Shown here: positions 34,448 to 43,415 of the stretch, piece after piece
How the letters are laid out: each line of letters begins with the position of its first letter
Numbering within the stretch: the first letter of the stretch is position 1
NCBI GenBank assembly: GCA_903881085.1
Contig: CAIRSA010000097.1
Coordinates: 1-64,000, forward strand
Direction of reading: 5' to 3'
From: an uncultured Acidobacteriia bacterium
GTDB taxonomy: Bacteria > Acidobacteriota > Terriglobia > Bryobacterales > Bryobacteraceae
Length of the DNA stretch: 64,000 bases
Translations under genes and position numbers: made by a program
The notes under the pieces: model-generated
Told to the model about the DNA's origin: nothing
Seen by the model: only the letters and a program-made list of their open reading frames with translations
The model's database searches: none

Positions 34448-35490
34448 TGGCTACCGCAGTAACTCCCCCACCGAAAAAGCTCAACCGCATTGGGCTTGAC
34501 GTGCTTCCTTATAAAGGAGGCAAGACCACGCTGTGCGCCGGGTGCGGACACAATTCCATCAGCGAACGCATCGTTGAGGTGTTTTTTGAATTAGGCGTCG
34601 AGCCATGGAACGTGATGAAGTTTTCCGGCATCGGCTGCTCGTCGAAATCGCCGGCCTACTTCCTGAATCAGGCCCACGGCTTCAACACCGTGCACGGCCG
34701 CGCACCTGCGGTGGCCACCGGCGCCATGCTTGCCAACCACACGCTGAAGGGGCTGCTGGTGACTGGCGACGGCGATACGGCTTCCATCGGCATCGGTCAG
34801 TTCATCCACCTGCTGCGCCGCAATGTGCCGCTCATCTACATTATTGAAGACAACGGCGTGTACGGCCTGACCAAGGGCCAGTTCTCGGCCACTGCCGATG
34901 TCGGCTCGAAGCTCAAGACGGGCGTGGTGAACGCCATGCCGCCCATCGATTGCTGCCTCATGGCGATTGAACTTGGGGCAACGTTTGTCGCCCGATCGTT
35001 CAGCGGCGACAAGAAACAGCTGCAGTCGATTCTGAAGGCCGCAATCGCGCATAATGGATTAAGTGTGATCGATGTGGTGTCGCCCTGCGTCACGTTCAAT
35101 GACCATCTGGGTTCCACCAAGAGCTACGACTATATGAAGAACCACGACGAGCCGCTGCACGCAGTGGATTTCGTGCCGTTCTATGAGGACATCGTGGTCG
35201 ACATCGAGGAAGGGTCCGTGCAGGATATCGAGATGGGTGACGGCTCCACGCTGCGCATCCGCAAACTCGGCAAAGAGCACGATCCGACCGATAAGCTGGC
35301 CGCGTTGAAGCTGATTCACGAAACAGAGGCGACCGAAGATGTATTGACCGGCGTCCTGTATGTGAACAGCAAGGCGCAGAACTTTATGGACCGGTTGAAT
35401 GTGGTCGACCGCCCGCTGGGTACGCTGCCGCAGCAGATGATCCGGCCGTCGCGCGAAGTATTAGAGAAAGTGATGGAAGAACTCCGCTGA
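34447..35490 (+). CDS. korB: 2-Oxoacid:ferredoxin oxidoreductase, beta subunit
   Basis: A 347-residue ThDP-binding subunit. It has CAGCGHNSI near the start, GIGCSSKSP, the ThDP/Mg motif GDGDTASIGIGQF followed by EDNGVYGLTKGQ, and a short C-terminal extension. No 4Fe-4S ferredoxin domain is fused; four cysteines (CAGC and the two single ones in GIGCS and later) are those that bind the cluster in family members. It starts within the stop of korA. The downstream methyltransferase gene begins 5 bases later and may be co-transcribed by chance of packing. Confidence 0.93.
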   Translation: MATAVTPPPKKLNRIGLDVLPYKGGKTTLCAGCGHNSISERIVEVFFELGVEPWNVMKFSGIGCSSKSPAYFLNQAHGFNTVHGRAPAVATGAMLANHTLKGLLVTGDGDTASIGIGQFIHLLRRNVPLIYIIEDNGVYGLTKGQFSATADVGSKLKTGVVNAMPPIDCCLMAIELGATFVARSFSGDKKQLQSILKAAIAHNGLSVIDVVSPCVTFNDHLGSTKSYDYMKNHDEPLHAVDFVPFYEDIVVDIEEGSVQDIEMGDGSTLRIRKLGKEHDPTDKLAALKLIHETEATEDVLTGVLYVNSKAQNFMDRLNVVDRPLGTLPQQMIRPSREVLEKVMEELR

Positions 35491-35495
35491 TCGAT

Positions 35496-36200
35496 TTGAA
35501 AATTGTACTGGTGGCGCCGCGCAACCCCTTGAACATCGGGGCCGCGGCGCGCGCCATCTCCAACTTTGGTTTCACCCATCTGCGTCTGGTAAACCCCTAC
35601 AACGTTGCGTTTCAAGAGGCCCGATCCGCCGTGAATGCGTCGGCAATTCTTGCCTCCGCGCAGGAATTTCCGACCATTGCCGAAGCCGTAGCCGACTGCA
35701 CGTTGGTTGTCGGCACCACTTCGCTCGGTCACCGGCAGTTGCACCACCCGCTGCGCCGGCTAGAATACGGCGGGAGGCTGATGAAGAAGAATACCGGCCC
35801 GGTGGCGCTGCTGTTCGGCTCGGAGAAGTTCGGCCTCGGAAATGACGACATCAGCCACTGCCACTGGCTTGTTCGCATCCCCACTCGCGAAGAGCACGGC
35901 TCCATGAATCTGGGTCAGGCCGTGGCAATCTGCCTTTATGAGCTTTCGCGCGATTCGCATGCCCCCGTCAACGAACCGGAAAAAATCAAGCGCGCTACGG
36001 CTGAGGAGGTGGAGCGCGTGACTGGCCTGCTGCTGGAAGCACTGAGCGATTCCGGCTACCTGAAGGAACTGACCTCGGTTTCGATGATTGAAAAGACCCG
36101 CCGCATGCTCCGGAGGATGGATCTTTCCGCAACGGATGCGTTGATGTTGCAGGGAATGATGCGCCAATTTCTGTGGAAGCTGCGGAATCCCACTGTGTAA
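35496..36200 (+). CDS. TrmJ-like tRNA 2'-O-methyltransferase (SpoU/TrmH family)
   Basis: A 234-residue SPOUT methyltransferase. Motif 1 is at the very start (VAPRNPLNIGAAARAISNFG), motif 2 is VALLFGSEKFGL and motif 3 MNLGQAVAICLYE. The C-terminal extension of about 70 helical residues matches TrmJ-type enzymes that methylate the ribose at position 32 of tRNAs using S-adenosylmethionine. The start is TTG at 35496, 5 bases after korB; the first motif begins at residue 6, so no later start is possible. Confidence 0.88.
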   Translation: MKIVLVAPRNPLNIGAAARAISNFGFTHLRLVNPYNVAFQEARSAVNASAILASAQEFPTIAEAVADCTLVVGTTSLGHRQLHHPLRRLEYGGRLMKKNTGPVALLFGSEKFGLGNDDISHCHWLVRIPTREEHGSMNLGQAVAICLYELSRDSHAPVNEPEKIKRATAEEVERVTGLLLEALSDSGYLKELTSVSMIEKTRRMLRRMDLSATDALMLQGMMRQFLWKLRNPTV

Positions 36201-36267
36201 TCACGCACAGTTGTACAGAAAATCAACACTTTAGCCGTGGCATACGAATTGCTCTGGGTAAGGCGTA

Positions 36268-36369
36268 ATGTGGAACCAAAATCCTGAAACCAACGCCAAC
36301 AAGTTCGCCCTCCTGATCGCCTTCATTGCAATCGCCCTGGTGGCGCTGGGTGCCCCGCCACATCCTTAG
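36268..36369 (+). CDS. Possible 33-residue membrane miniprotein
   Basis: A short ORF beginning MWNQNPETNANKF followed by a strongly hydrophobic single span (ALLIAFIAIALVALGA) and a stop after PPHP. An aagg lies 4 bases before the ATG. The amphipathic start plus one span is typical of small membrane proteins, and the ORF is too long a hydrophobic run to be chance-free noise, but conservation cannot be tested here. It lies 67 bases after the methyltransferase gene. Confidence 0.4.
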   Translation: MWNQNPETNANKFALLIAFIAIALVALGAPPHP

Positions 36370-36476
36370 ACGCGAAGAGGCGATGCTCATCTTATCCTCG
36401 GCATTGAAACAAAGTACGCCGCCACGAGAATTCCCGCGCCAGCCACCTGATTTCTTCTGAGAGTTGTGTCAAATGC

Positions 36477-36505
36477 AAAAAACCCCAGACCGAAGCCTGG
36501 GGTTT
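36477..36505 (-). terminator. Rho-independent terminator of TonB receptor 1
   Basis: Read on the minus strand, a 9-bp perfect stem (aaaccccag with ctggggttt, loop of 8) is followed by a run of six T bases. It begins 30 bases after the stop of the receptor gene at 36535. The stem and T-run are complete, so this is a strong intrinsic terminator. Confidence 0.85.
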
Positions 36506-36534
36506 AGCAGACAAAGCGGGCTTGAGACGAAGTC

Positions 36535-39500
36535 CTAGAAAAACATCTTCAGAGACATCTGGATCAATCGTGGCGAACCGAACGATGTGATCTGCCCAAA
36601 CGTCGAGCTGGTCAAACCGGCCGCCGGGCCATTCCAGTTAGCGTGGTTCATCACGTTGAAGAACTCCGAGCGGAAGTCCACGCGGTAGCGTTCGTTGATC
36701 TGGAACTTCCGGCTCAACGACAAGTCGAACTGAATCGTCCCAGGGTTGTGCAGAATGTCGCGCGCGGCGTTGCCGAACGATCCGAGCGGCACGCAGCTGG
36801 CGTTGGCGGCATAGACCGCGTTGTTGCAACCCCCGGCGAAGGCAGCCGGGTTGAACCATTGCAACAGGGTGTGAGGCGTTGACGAAACGCCGGCCACCAC
36901 GTTAGGCCGGTCAGCGCCAACGCCGGTGAGCGAAACATCGGAGCCAGTGGTGATGGTGAACGGCTGCCCGCTGTTCAGGCTGATGATGGGAGCGGCCTGC
37001 CAGCCCTTGGTAAGCAGCTTGGCGACGCCGCTGCCGAGGCCAGGGCTTTCAGCCACCAGCGAGGTGTTGAAAATGTGGCGGCGGTCGAAGTTGCAATCGG
37101 CCTTTTCCCCACGGCGGTTCTGCGGATTCTGGTAGTTGTTCCCGGCCAGTTCGCCGCCGAAGTCGTAGGTGCTGATGCAATGCGACCAGGTGTAGTTCAC
37201 CAGCCACGTGTAGTTCTTGGCGTAGCGCTTTTCCACCTTGGTCAACAGGCCATTGTAGCTGGCCGTATTGCCATCTTCCGTCTGCACGATCGACGAATAA
37301 TAAGCGCCCTGTGTGGGATTCAGCAGCGTGAGCGGACGGCGGGCCTGTTCGTTTGCCGCCGTGGCGCCGGGGCCAAAGACAGGCATGTTCTGTTCGTTGG
37401 CGCCCAAAATGTGATTGGTGCGGTTGCCAATGTAGGTTGCGGTAGCCAGCCAATCCTTGCCGATCTGGCGCGAGTAACTGAGGTTCCACTGCATCATATA
37501 CGAGTCATGTACGTTGCCAGGGATGGTGACATACGTTCCCAGCGAAGGGAAGATCGCCGCGCCCGGGAACGGATCGCCTGCCACGCCCTTGGGAGAAACG
37601 TAACCGTTCCACGGATTGGAGAACGGAGCAGTGATGGGCGGATTGCTGACGGTGATGGCCGAGGCATAGGGCGGATTGGTTGTCCAGCGTTCGGGGTAGA
37701 ACAGCTCCATCGAATCGTGCATCAGGCCGAACGCTGCGCGGATGGTCTGCTTGCCGCTGCCGGTGGGATCCCACACAATGCCGAGGCGAGGAGAAGTTGC
37801 CAGCAAATGGGAACGCGTAAAAGCGCAGCCATTCTTGTTGGCAGGATCATTGGCGAACAGCAGACCGGCCGGGGCATCGGGGTACTGGGCGCTGTGAACG
37901 CCAGCCATGTAGCTGGGCAGATCGAACTGGTTGCCGCGGCACTGCTTGTCGACAGCGGGTTGCAGCGGTTCCCAACGCACGCCGGCGTTGATGGTCAGGT
38001 GCGGGGTGGCGCGCCAGGTGTCCTGTGCGTAGGCGGCAAATACCGTCTGGCGCATGTAGTCGGAAAGAGCGTTGCCTTGGTTCCAGGTAGACATGTGGCC
38101 CAACAGGAAGTCGGCAAGATTGTCGCCGGAATAGCCGGAGGTGCTGCCGCCGCTGAAGGTCCACTGTCCGTTCGATTGCTGGTTGTTGGTGGAATTGAAC
38201 TGTTCCTTGCGGAAGTCAAAGCCGACGGCCATCTGGTGATTGCCAACGGTCTTGGAAAAGTCGTTGGAAGCCTGATAGTTGTTGACGTTGAAGTAGCCCG
38301 GAGCGCAGGTGCCGCAAGCAACGTTGAAGTAGTTGCCAACGGTGATCTGAATGTAGTTGTCGGGCATGTTGTTGGCGAAAGGTCCGCCAACCGTGTTCTT
38401 GATGCCCAGCTGTTGCGGTCCGAACAGGTTCGAAGCCGAACCACGATTGTCGGCGCGGCGGTTGAAGGTGAGATGGAACGAATTGAGCGTGGTCGGATTC
38501 AGCGTATAGGTGTCACCAAAAGTGACGGTCATCGACTGCTCTTTGTTGCCCGGATTGGGACCGGTGGTCAGTGCGTTTTTGCCATCGAAGAAGGCCTGCG
38601 CGGTGTAGTTGTAGATGAAGTAGCGGCCGTACATGGTGTGCTTGTCGCTGCGCACGTAATCGACGCGGCCGATGGCCTGCCAGTCCGGATTGTTGGCCAG
38701 CTGGCCGTAAAGAGTTGTTCCGCAGGGGTCGCTGGAGACCGGAATGTAGTTGAGAACGTTCTTAGAAACAGGATCAAATCGCGAAGCAGGAATGATGTTG
38801 TTGGCGAAGGGCAACTTGCTGATGGGATCCTGCAGTGCGACCGCTTTGGACTGGCAGCCGCCAGCGGAAGTTGCCGCGTCCGCCACGGAGAAGTTGCCGG
38901 CGGCGGTGAGCGCGGTCTGCGTGTGCGCCGTTGTGGTGCCTGGGTTGCTGCGCTGGGCGGTCTGTTGATAGCCGCCGAAGAAGAAAAGTTTGTCTTTGAT
39001 GATTTTGCCGCCAACCACGCCGCCAAACTGGCTGCGCTTCAGTGAATCGCGCTGCGGTTGGGAAACAGAACCAGCAGCGGTGATCAGGCCTTTCGGGCGG
39101 GCATTCAACGCATAGTTGCGGAGAAATTCGAAGACATCGCCGTGGAGCGCGTTGGAGCCGGACTTGGTGACGATGTTGACCACGCCGCCTGGGTGGAGAC
39201 CGAACTGAGCCATCAACGCATTGGTCTGTACACTGAATTCCTGGACCGCATCGGGGAAAGGAATAGGGAGGTTGACGTTGCTGAATGAGTCGTTGTTGTC
39301 GCCGCCATCAAGAAGATAGCTGACGCCGTTGGCCTGGCCGCCGGCAACGGAAAACGTCCCCGAGCCATTTGATCCGCCCATGTTCTTGCTGCCCGTAAGA
39401 TCGCCCGCGGGAGCGGTTGTGCCGCCGCCGGTGAGAGTTAATAATTGCGTCAGGTTGCGCCCATTGAGCGGCAGATCCACAATTTTACGCTGTTCCATCA

Positions 39501-39915
39501 CCTGGGCAATGGCGCTGTCTTTGCTTTCGAGCATGGTGGCATCGGCGGTGACTTCCACCGATTCGGTAACGGAACCAACTGTCAGTTGAACGTTGACGTT
39601 GGTAGTTTGGCCGACGCCTAGCGTGATGCCGACCTGGCGGTAGTCCTTAAAGCCGGGGGACTTCACTTCTAAACGGTATGGTCCAACGGGCAGGTTGGCG
39701 AGGATGAATCGTCCTTCTGCGTTGGTGGTTGTTTGACGGTTGGTTTGCTTGTCGGTTTCGACTGCAGTGACCTGTGCACCAGGTACGGTCTTGCCGGAGG
39801 CGTCTGTAACGACGCCATCAATTTCGGCGATGGCGACGGCTTGAGCATAGAGCCCTGCCGATGAAAAAAGTAGACACACTGCTAACGCAGCAGTTGTAAA
39901 GACACTTCGGTTCAT
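36535..39915 (-). CDS. TonB-dependent receptor with carboxypeptidase-like N-terminal domain (receptor 1)
   Basis: A 1126-residue outer-membrane protein. It has a signal peptide (NRSVFTTAALAVCLLFSSAG), a CarboxypepD_reg-like beta domain (IDGVVTDASGKTVPGAQVTA, LPVGPYRLEVKSPGF), a plug domain (VMEQRKIVDLPLNGRNL; SYLLDGGDNNDSFSN; GGVVNIVTKSGSN) and a large barrel ending in a terminal Phe (LIQMSLKMFF). These Oar-like receptors are abundant in Acidobacteria and are thought to import or bind large carbohydrate or peptide substrates. It is transcribed alone, with its own terminator and a candidate promoter and operator upstream. Confidence 0.93.
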   Translation of the reverse strand: MNRSVFTTAALAVCLLFSSAGLYAQAVAIAEIDGVVTDASGKTVPGAQVTAVETDKQTNRQTTTNAEGRFILANLPVGPYRLEVKSPGFKDYRQVGITLGVGQTTNVNVQLTVGSVTESVEVTADATMLESKDSAIAQVMEQRKIVDLPLNGRNLTQLLTLTGGGTTAPAGDLTGSKNMGGSNGSGTFSVAGGQANGVSYLLDGGDNNDSFSNVNLPIPFPDAVQEFSVQTNALMAQFGLHPGGVVNIVTKSGSNALHGDVFEFLRNYALNARPKGLITAAGSVSQPQRDSLKRSQFGGVVGGKIIKDKLFFFGGYQQTAQRSNPGTTTAHTQTALTAAGNFSVADAATSAGGCQSKAVALQDPISKLPFANNIIPASRFDPVSKNVLNYIPVSSDPCGTTLYGQLANNPDWQAIGRVDYVRSDKHTMYGRYFIYNYTAQAFFDGKNALTTGPNPGNKEQSMTVTFGDTYTLNPTTLNSFHLTFNRRADNRGSASNLFGPQQLGIKNTVGGPFANNMPDNYIQITVGNYFNVACGTCAPGYFNVNNYQASNDFSKTVGNHQMAVGFDFRKEQFNSTNNQQSNGQWTFSGGSTSGYSGDNLADFLLGHMSTWNQGNALSDYMRQTVFAAYAQDTWRATPHLTINAGVRWEPLQPAVDKQCRGNQFDLPSYMAGVHSAQYPDAPAGLLFANDPANKNGCAFTRSHLLATSPRLGIVWDPTGSGKQTIRAAFGLMHDSMELFYPERWTTNPPYASAITVSNPPITAPFSNPWNGYVSPKGVAGDPFPGAAIFPSLGTYVTIPGNVHDSYMMQWNLSYSRQIGKDWLATATYIGNRTNHILGANEQNMPVFGPGATAANEQARRPLTLLNPTQGAYYSSIVQTEDGNTASYNGLLTKVEKRYAKNYTWLVNYTWSHCISTYDFGGELAGNNYQNPQNRRGEKADCNFDRRHIFNTSLVAESPGLGSGVAKLLTKGWQAAPIISLNSGQPFTITTGSDVSLTGVGADRPNVVAGVSSTPHTLLQWFNPAAFAGGCNNAVYAANASCVPLGSFGNAARDILHNPGTIQFDLSLSRKFQINERYRVDFRSEFFNVMNHANWNGPAAGLTSSTFGQITSFGSPRLIQMSLKMFF

Positions 39916-39942
39916 TTCGAATTTTCCCCTTACTTGGCGGAC

Positions 39943-39996
39943 TGGCCGAACGATCGGCCATCAACGAATATCCCCCGTTGGGCGGACTTTTGTCAA
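39943..39996 (-). promoter_or_regulatory. Candidate promoter and operator of TonB receptor 1
   Basis: On the minus strand, TTGACA (39991-39996) is followed after 18 bases by GATATT (39967-39972). Just downstream of that, at 39943-39960, is an 18-base palindrome TGGCCGA-ACGA-TCGGCCA with 7-bp perfect arms. A protein bound there would block polymerase. The -35 is a perfect match, the -10 only partial. The palindrome is certain; the regulatory role is inferred. Confidence 0.45.
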
Positions 39997-40015
39997 GTTT
40001 ACATGAAACACTCCT

Positions 40016-40377
40016 CGCGTTTGAGATGTTATATTCTTAGGATGAATGACGCACTCAACACCAAGTGAGTGGGTATTTCGAAAAACTTTCATGAAAACAA
40101 TCCTGGTCAGATCGCGCCATGCTTAGCGGATCAGCACAGCCATCGAATCAGGCTAGCCAAAGGTGGTTGCCACCGGCCTGTAGGGGGTTGTTGGGGGGGA
40201 GGATTAGAGGATTCCGGTCTTCTTTCAGCCCAAGCCTCTCCACCTGCCAATGAGTGGGGCACTGGCTCTTTTTTCGCAAGAGCTAGCTTGCCGGCCATTT
40301 CAGAGTAGTGAAAGAAGTAGTGAAACGGAATGGCGGAGTTTATCGAAGGTTGATCGAACTGGATGCCGCCAACTAGC
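40016..40377. other. Gene-free stretch
   Basis: About 360 bases between the TonB receptor promoter region and the PEP-CTERM remnant. I see no supported gene, RNA or repeat copy. It has several G-runs (gggggttgttgggggggagg near 40186) and short frames with low-complexity translations only. Confidence 0.4.
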
Positions 40378-40895
40378 TTAGTAACGCCGGCGGCGGCCTG
40401 CAAAAATCAGCAAAAGACCGGATCCAAACATGATGATCGAACTGGGTTCAGGTAGGCGTGCGCTGCCGAAAACGATGGGGTCCGAAGAAAAAGTAGCCCC
40501 GGCTCCAGAAGCTGCACCGGTTGACACCACAAATGAACTGTTCACCGGCGGAACTGGTGGCAATGGTATCTCCGACAACGAAATTTGTATGTGGAATCGG
40601 CGCCACTCTCTGTGTCCGATGATTGATCGCCGAGATTCGCTGCGTTTGAAAAGACGAACGCCCCGCTTGCGGCGCTGTCGGCCGAGGAACTGGACCGGAA
40701 CGATTCGAAAGTACCGGACTGAGCAAGCCCATTCGGATCGGTATAAGCATTACTGGAATAGTCCGACGACTATGCCGATGCGTTCAGATCCAGCAGCGAT
40801 GCGGTGGCGGTGCCGGCTGCGGCTGTCATCAATGCGGCCATGGCCGCCAAGCCAAACAGCCGCGTGTTGAATTGTGTGCCCCAAAATGTTCTCAT
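40378..40895 (-). pseudogene. Broken PEP-CTERM secreted protein gene
   Basis: A strong ribosome binding site (aggaggag) precedes ATG 40895. The frame begins MRTFWGTQFNTRLFGL, then a signal-peptide core (AAMAALMTAAAGTATA), and stops at codon 42 (TAG). The same frame continues with SSDYSSNAYTDPNGLAQSG, and later segments appear in the other two frames (FVVGDTIATSSAGEQF, then SSFVVSTGAASGAG). The end is a clear PEP-CTERM sorting signal: LPEPSSIIMFGSGLLLIFAG followed by RRRRY. At least one nonsense change and two frameshifts separate start and end. No EpsH/exosortase gene is in the window. Confidence 0.75.
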
Positions 40896-41178
40896 CTACT
40901 CCTCCTGTGCATGTTTAGACCTGTAGCCAAACCCTTGATAATCAAAGATAACAGTAGAGGAGACGATTTTAGGTTCGGAGATATTCCAAGGGAGTGAGCT
41001 AATGATACTTACGGACATCAAAAGGAGGGGACTAGGGTTCCGGTACCAGCAGCCCAGAACAGGGTCCCATCTGGCCCTATTGACATAATCGACTGCCACG
41101 GCATGAAGCGTTCTGCACCAAACGCAAAGGCCGCCGGGTATGACGCCAGCCTTTGCGTTTGTTCAATTTGCAATTGGG
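40896..41178. other. Gene-free stretch
   Basis: About 280 bases between the PEP-CTERM remnant and the aldolase stop. On the minus strand short open frames exist, for example SIMSIGPDGTLFWAAGTGTL near 41050, which could be the residue of another secreted protein, but nothing is long enough to support. No hairpin with a T-run was found after the aldolase stop. Confidence 0.35.
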
Positions 41179-42024
41179 CTACATGAGCGAGGTTGCACGC
41201 CGGACCCACTGCTTACCCTTCTCGACGGCGATAGCCTCCATGTCTTTGACATATGCGGTTGCTTGGGTCAGGACGTGGTGCAGATCGTTCCCAATGCTGA
41301 TGAACGTAAATCCTTTGTCCAGGAATTCGCCAACACGGGATGTGCCGAAGAGGAAGAGTCCGAGAATTACTTTATTCTTCGTGGCTTCCGCGATTAACTT
41401 TTCCGTCGCCGCGCCCAATTCGGGGGATGTGTACATATGAGGGAATTCGTATTTTTCATAGAGTCCCATCGACATGCAAAGATCGTTTTGCCCCAGGAAG
41501 AGCATATCGACGCCTGGAACCGCTGCGATCTCCTCCATGTTTTCGATACAGGAGGCCGTTTCGACCTGTAACGCAATGATTACATTCTTGTTGGAGTTTC
41601 CAGCATAACCCAGAAGGCCCTTCTTGTTCATGCTGCGCTGGGGAAAGTAGACCGAGCGGGTGCCGGCGGTAGGATACATGGCGCAACTGACGGCCTGGCG
41701 TGCCTCTTCGGCGGTATTGATATAAGGGACAAGGATCCCATCGGCGCCAAGATCCAATGCCTGCTGGATGCCGGCGCGGTCGCTATAACCCGCAACGCGG
41801 ACCATACTTTTGGCGCCGCCGCTGGTCACCGCGCACAACATTGCCGACAGCTTCTCATAGCCCATGGGGCCATGTTGGGTGTCGATCAGCAGCCAATCAT
41901 ACCCGCTGTGGGCCAACTGTTCTGCTACCGTGGGGCTATGCGAGTTGACGAACAAGCCCATCTTGGGCTTTCCATCGCGCAATTCCTGTTTGAATTCAGC
42001 ACCGCTTAAAACGCTATCGCTCAT
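41179..42024 (-). CDS. HpcH/HpaI-family aldolase (class II, metal-dependent)
   Basis: A 281-residue TIM-barrel enzyme. The family motifs are visible: LLIDTQHGPMGYEKL, MVRVAGYSD, GADGILVPYI, IALQVETASCIENMEEI and FLGQNDLCMSMG, supplying the catalytic Arg/His and the Glu and Asp that hold a divalent metal. Members cleave 2-keto-4-hydroxy acids to pyruvate and an aldehyde; the substrate here is unknown. The frame opens 27 bases earlier, but the aaggaga 6-12 bases upstream of 42024 lies inside that extension and marks MSDSVLSGAEF as the start. Confidence 0.9.
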   Translation of the reverse strand: MSDSVLSGAEFKQELRDGKPKMGLFVNSHSPTVAEQLAHSGYDWLLIDTQHGPMGYEKLSAMLCAVTSGGAKSMVRVAGYSDRAGIQQALDLGADGILVPYINTAEEARQAVSCAMYPTAGTRSVYFPQRSMNKKGLLGYAGNSNKNVIIALQVETASCIENMEEIAAVPGVDMLFLGQNDLCMSMGLYEKYEFPHMYTSPELGAATEKLIAEATKNKVILGLFLFGTSRVGEFLDKGFTFISIGNDLHHVLTQATAYVKDMEAIAVEKGKQWVRRATSLM

Positions 42025-42199
42025 TCCGAATGTCTCCTTTTTCTTACGCATTCCGCCCGCACTGCGTTGATCGGTGGGGCGGGCAAGTTAATGGTTCAAG
42101 TTGTTAGTCGTTGGTGGGGCCAATCCAGCCCTGTCCTGGCTTTTGACTCTGCCCACTATATCCGAAGCGGGCAAGCTCAGTCAAAGAAAATCGGCGTAG

Positions 42200-42293
42200 A
42201 ATATTTTTAAAAATATTTTCAGGAAGGATGACCAGAATGGCGATTGCTTTTCGCCTATATCAGTGTGGGGTTGAGCGGAGGGCACCCCACACT
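42200..42293. promoter_or_regulatory. Two inverted repeats between aldolase and thioredoxin reductase genes
   Basis: An 18-base perfect AT palindrome (aatatttttaaaaatatt, 42200-42217) and, further on, a 10-bp stem agtgtggggt / accccacact (42262-42293, loop 12). The first could be an operator for the minus-strand aldolase, whose start is 176 bases away, or an old promoter region. The second lies 55 bases after the thioredoxin reductase stop and might act as a weak terminator; it lacks a T-run. The whole gap 42025-42348 has no supported gene. Confidence 0.35.
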
Positions 42294-42348
42294 TCTGTTC
42301 TCTTGCTCACTGGTCCTGAGCAGCCGGACTGTAAGTATATGGGTGGGG

Positions 42349-43272
42349 CTAATGCCCCTCGGCTTCCAGGAATCTTTCTACTTCTATCGCCGCCATGCAA
42401 CCGGCTCCCGCAGCTGTAATTGCCTGGCGATAGGTCCTGTCCTGCACATCTCCTGCGTGGAATACCCCAGTAATATTGGTGCGCGCACCGCCATGGGAGA
42501 CGATGTAGCCGTCTGGATCGAGGTCCAACTGGCCGCGGAAGACTTTCGTGTTCGGCTCGTGGCCGATGGCGAGAAAGAAGCCATCCACCTCGACTTCGCT
42601 TACTTCACCCGTAGCGGTATTGCGTAGCCGCGCGCCGGTCACCACGCCCTTCGTCACGTCGTGGATTTCCTCGACGACGGTGTTCAGCAACATCTTGATC
42701 TTCGGATTCGCCTTCACGCGATCAAGCATGATCTTCGATGCGCGAAACTGATCGCGGCGGTGCACCAGCGTCACCTGGCGGCCGAATCGGGTGAGAAAGT
42801 TCGCTTCTTCCATGGCCGAATCACCGCCACCGACGACCATGATCTGCTTGTCGCGGTAGAAGAACCCATCGCAGGTGGCGCAGGAACTGACGCCATGGCC
42901 GATTAATTTCTGTTCCGATTCCAACCCCAGCCAACGCGCCGATGCACCAGAGGCAACGATCAACGTCCGTGTCTCAATCCACGTGCCATCCACATTCAGA
43001 CGGAACGGACGCTTGGAGAGGTCTGCTTCATCCACAGTGCCATGCATGTATTCGGCGCCGAAGTTCTGTGCCTGCTTCTTGATGTTTTCCACCAGGTCCG
43101 GGCCATTGATTCCTTCGGGGAAACCGGGGAAGTTCTCGACAAGTGTTGTTAGCGAAAGCTGTCCGCCGGGCTCATGCCCGGAGATGACAAGCGGTTTCAG
43201 TGAGGCGCGCGCTGCGTAAACGGCGGCGGTATTACCTGCGCAACCGGATCCGATGATGACGACATTATGCAT
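42349..43272 (-). CDS. trxB: Thioredoxin reductase
   Basis: A 307-residue flavoprotein of normal length. FAD binding is at IIGSGCAGNTAAVYAARA, the redox pair is CATC in SCATCDGFFYRD near residue 135, NADPH binding is MVVGGGDSAMEEANFL with HRRDQFRAS, and the C-terminal FAD motif is GVFHAGDVQDRTYRQ. It passes electrons from NADPH to thioredoxins in the cytoplasm. Several thioredoxin-fold proteins are encoded elsewhere in the window, but all of those are exported. It is a single gene here. Confidence 0.94.
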   Translation of the reverse strand: MHNVVIIGSGCAGNTAAVYAARASLKPLVISGHEPGGQLSLTTLVENFPGFPEGINGPDLVENIKKQAQNFGAEYMHGTVDEADLSKRPFRLNVDGTWIETRTLIVASGASARWLGLESEQKLIGHGVSSCATCDGFFYRDKQIMVVGGGDSAMEEANFLTRFGRQVTLVHRRDQFRASKIMLDRVKANPKIKMLLNTVVEEIHDVTKGVVTGARLRNTATGEVSEVEVDGFFLAIGHEPNTKVFRGQLDLDPDGYIVSHGGARTNITGVFHAGDVQDRTYRQAITAAGAGCMAAIEVERFLEAEGH

Positions 43273-43415
43273 GGTTGTGGGGCCGGCGATAGAGTACCGC
43301 CGGAACTCTCATGCTAGCACGACTGCGTACTCCTGCAAGGAATAACTACAAGCTCGCCGCAGCGTGACGATAAGCATCTATGTTGGCCGCCATGAGCAAA
43401 AGGAATTAAATATAG

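Noticed and set aside
37075..39045. 656-codon open frame on the plus strand
   Set aside because: It lies wholly antisense to TonB receptor 1, which has clear domains; the translation is Val/Arg/Gly-rich with no motif. GC-rich codon use leaves the opposite strand open.
42228..42419. 63-codon frame with a good ribosome site after the AT palindrome
   Set aside because: It runs into the end of trxB on the other strand, and its translation has no protein-like features.
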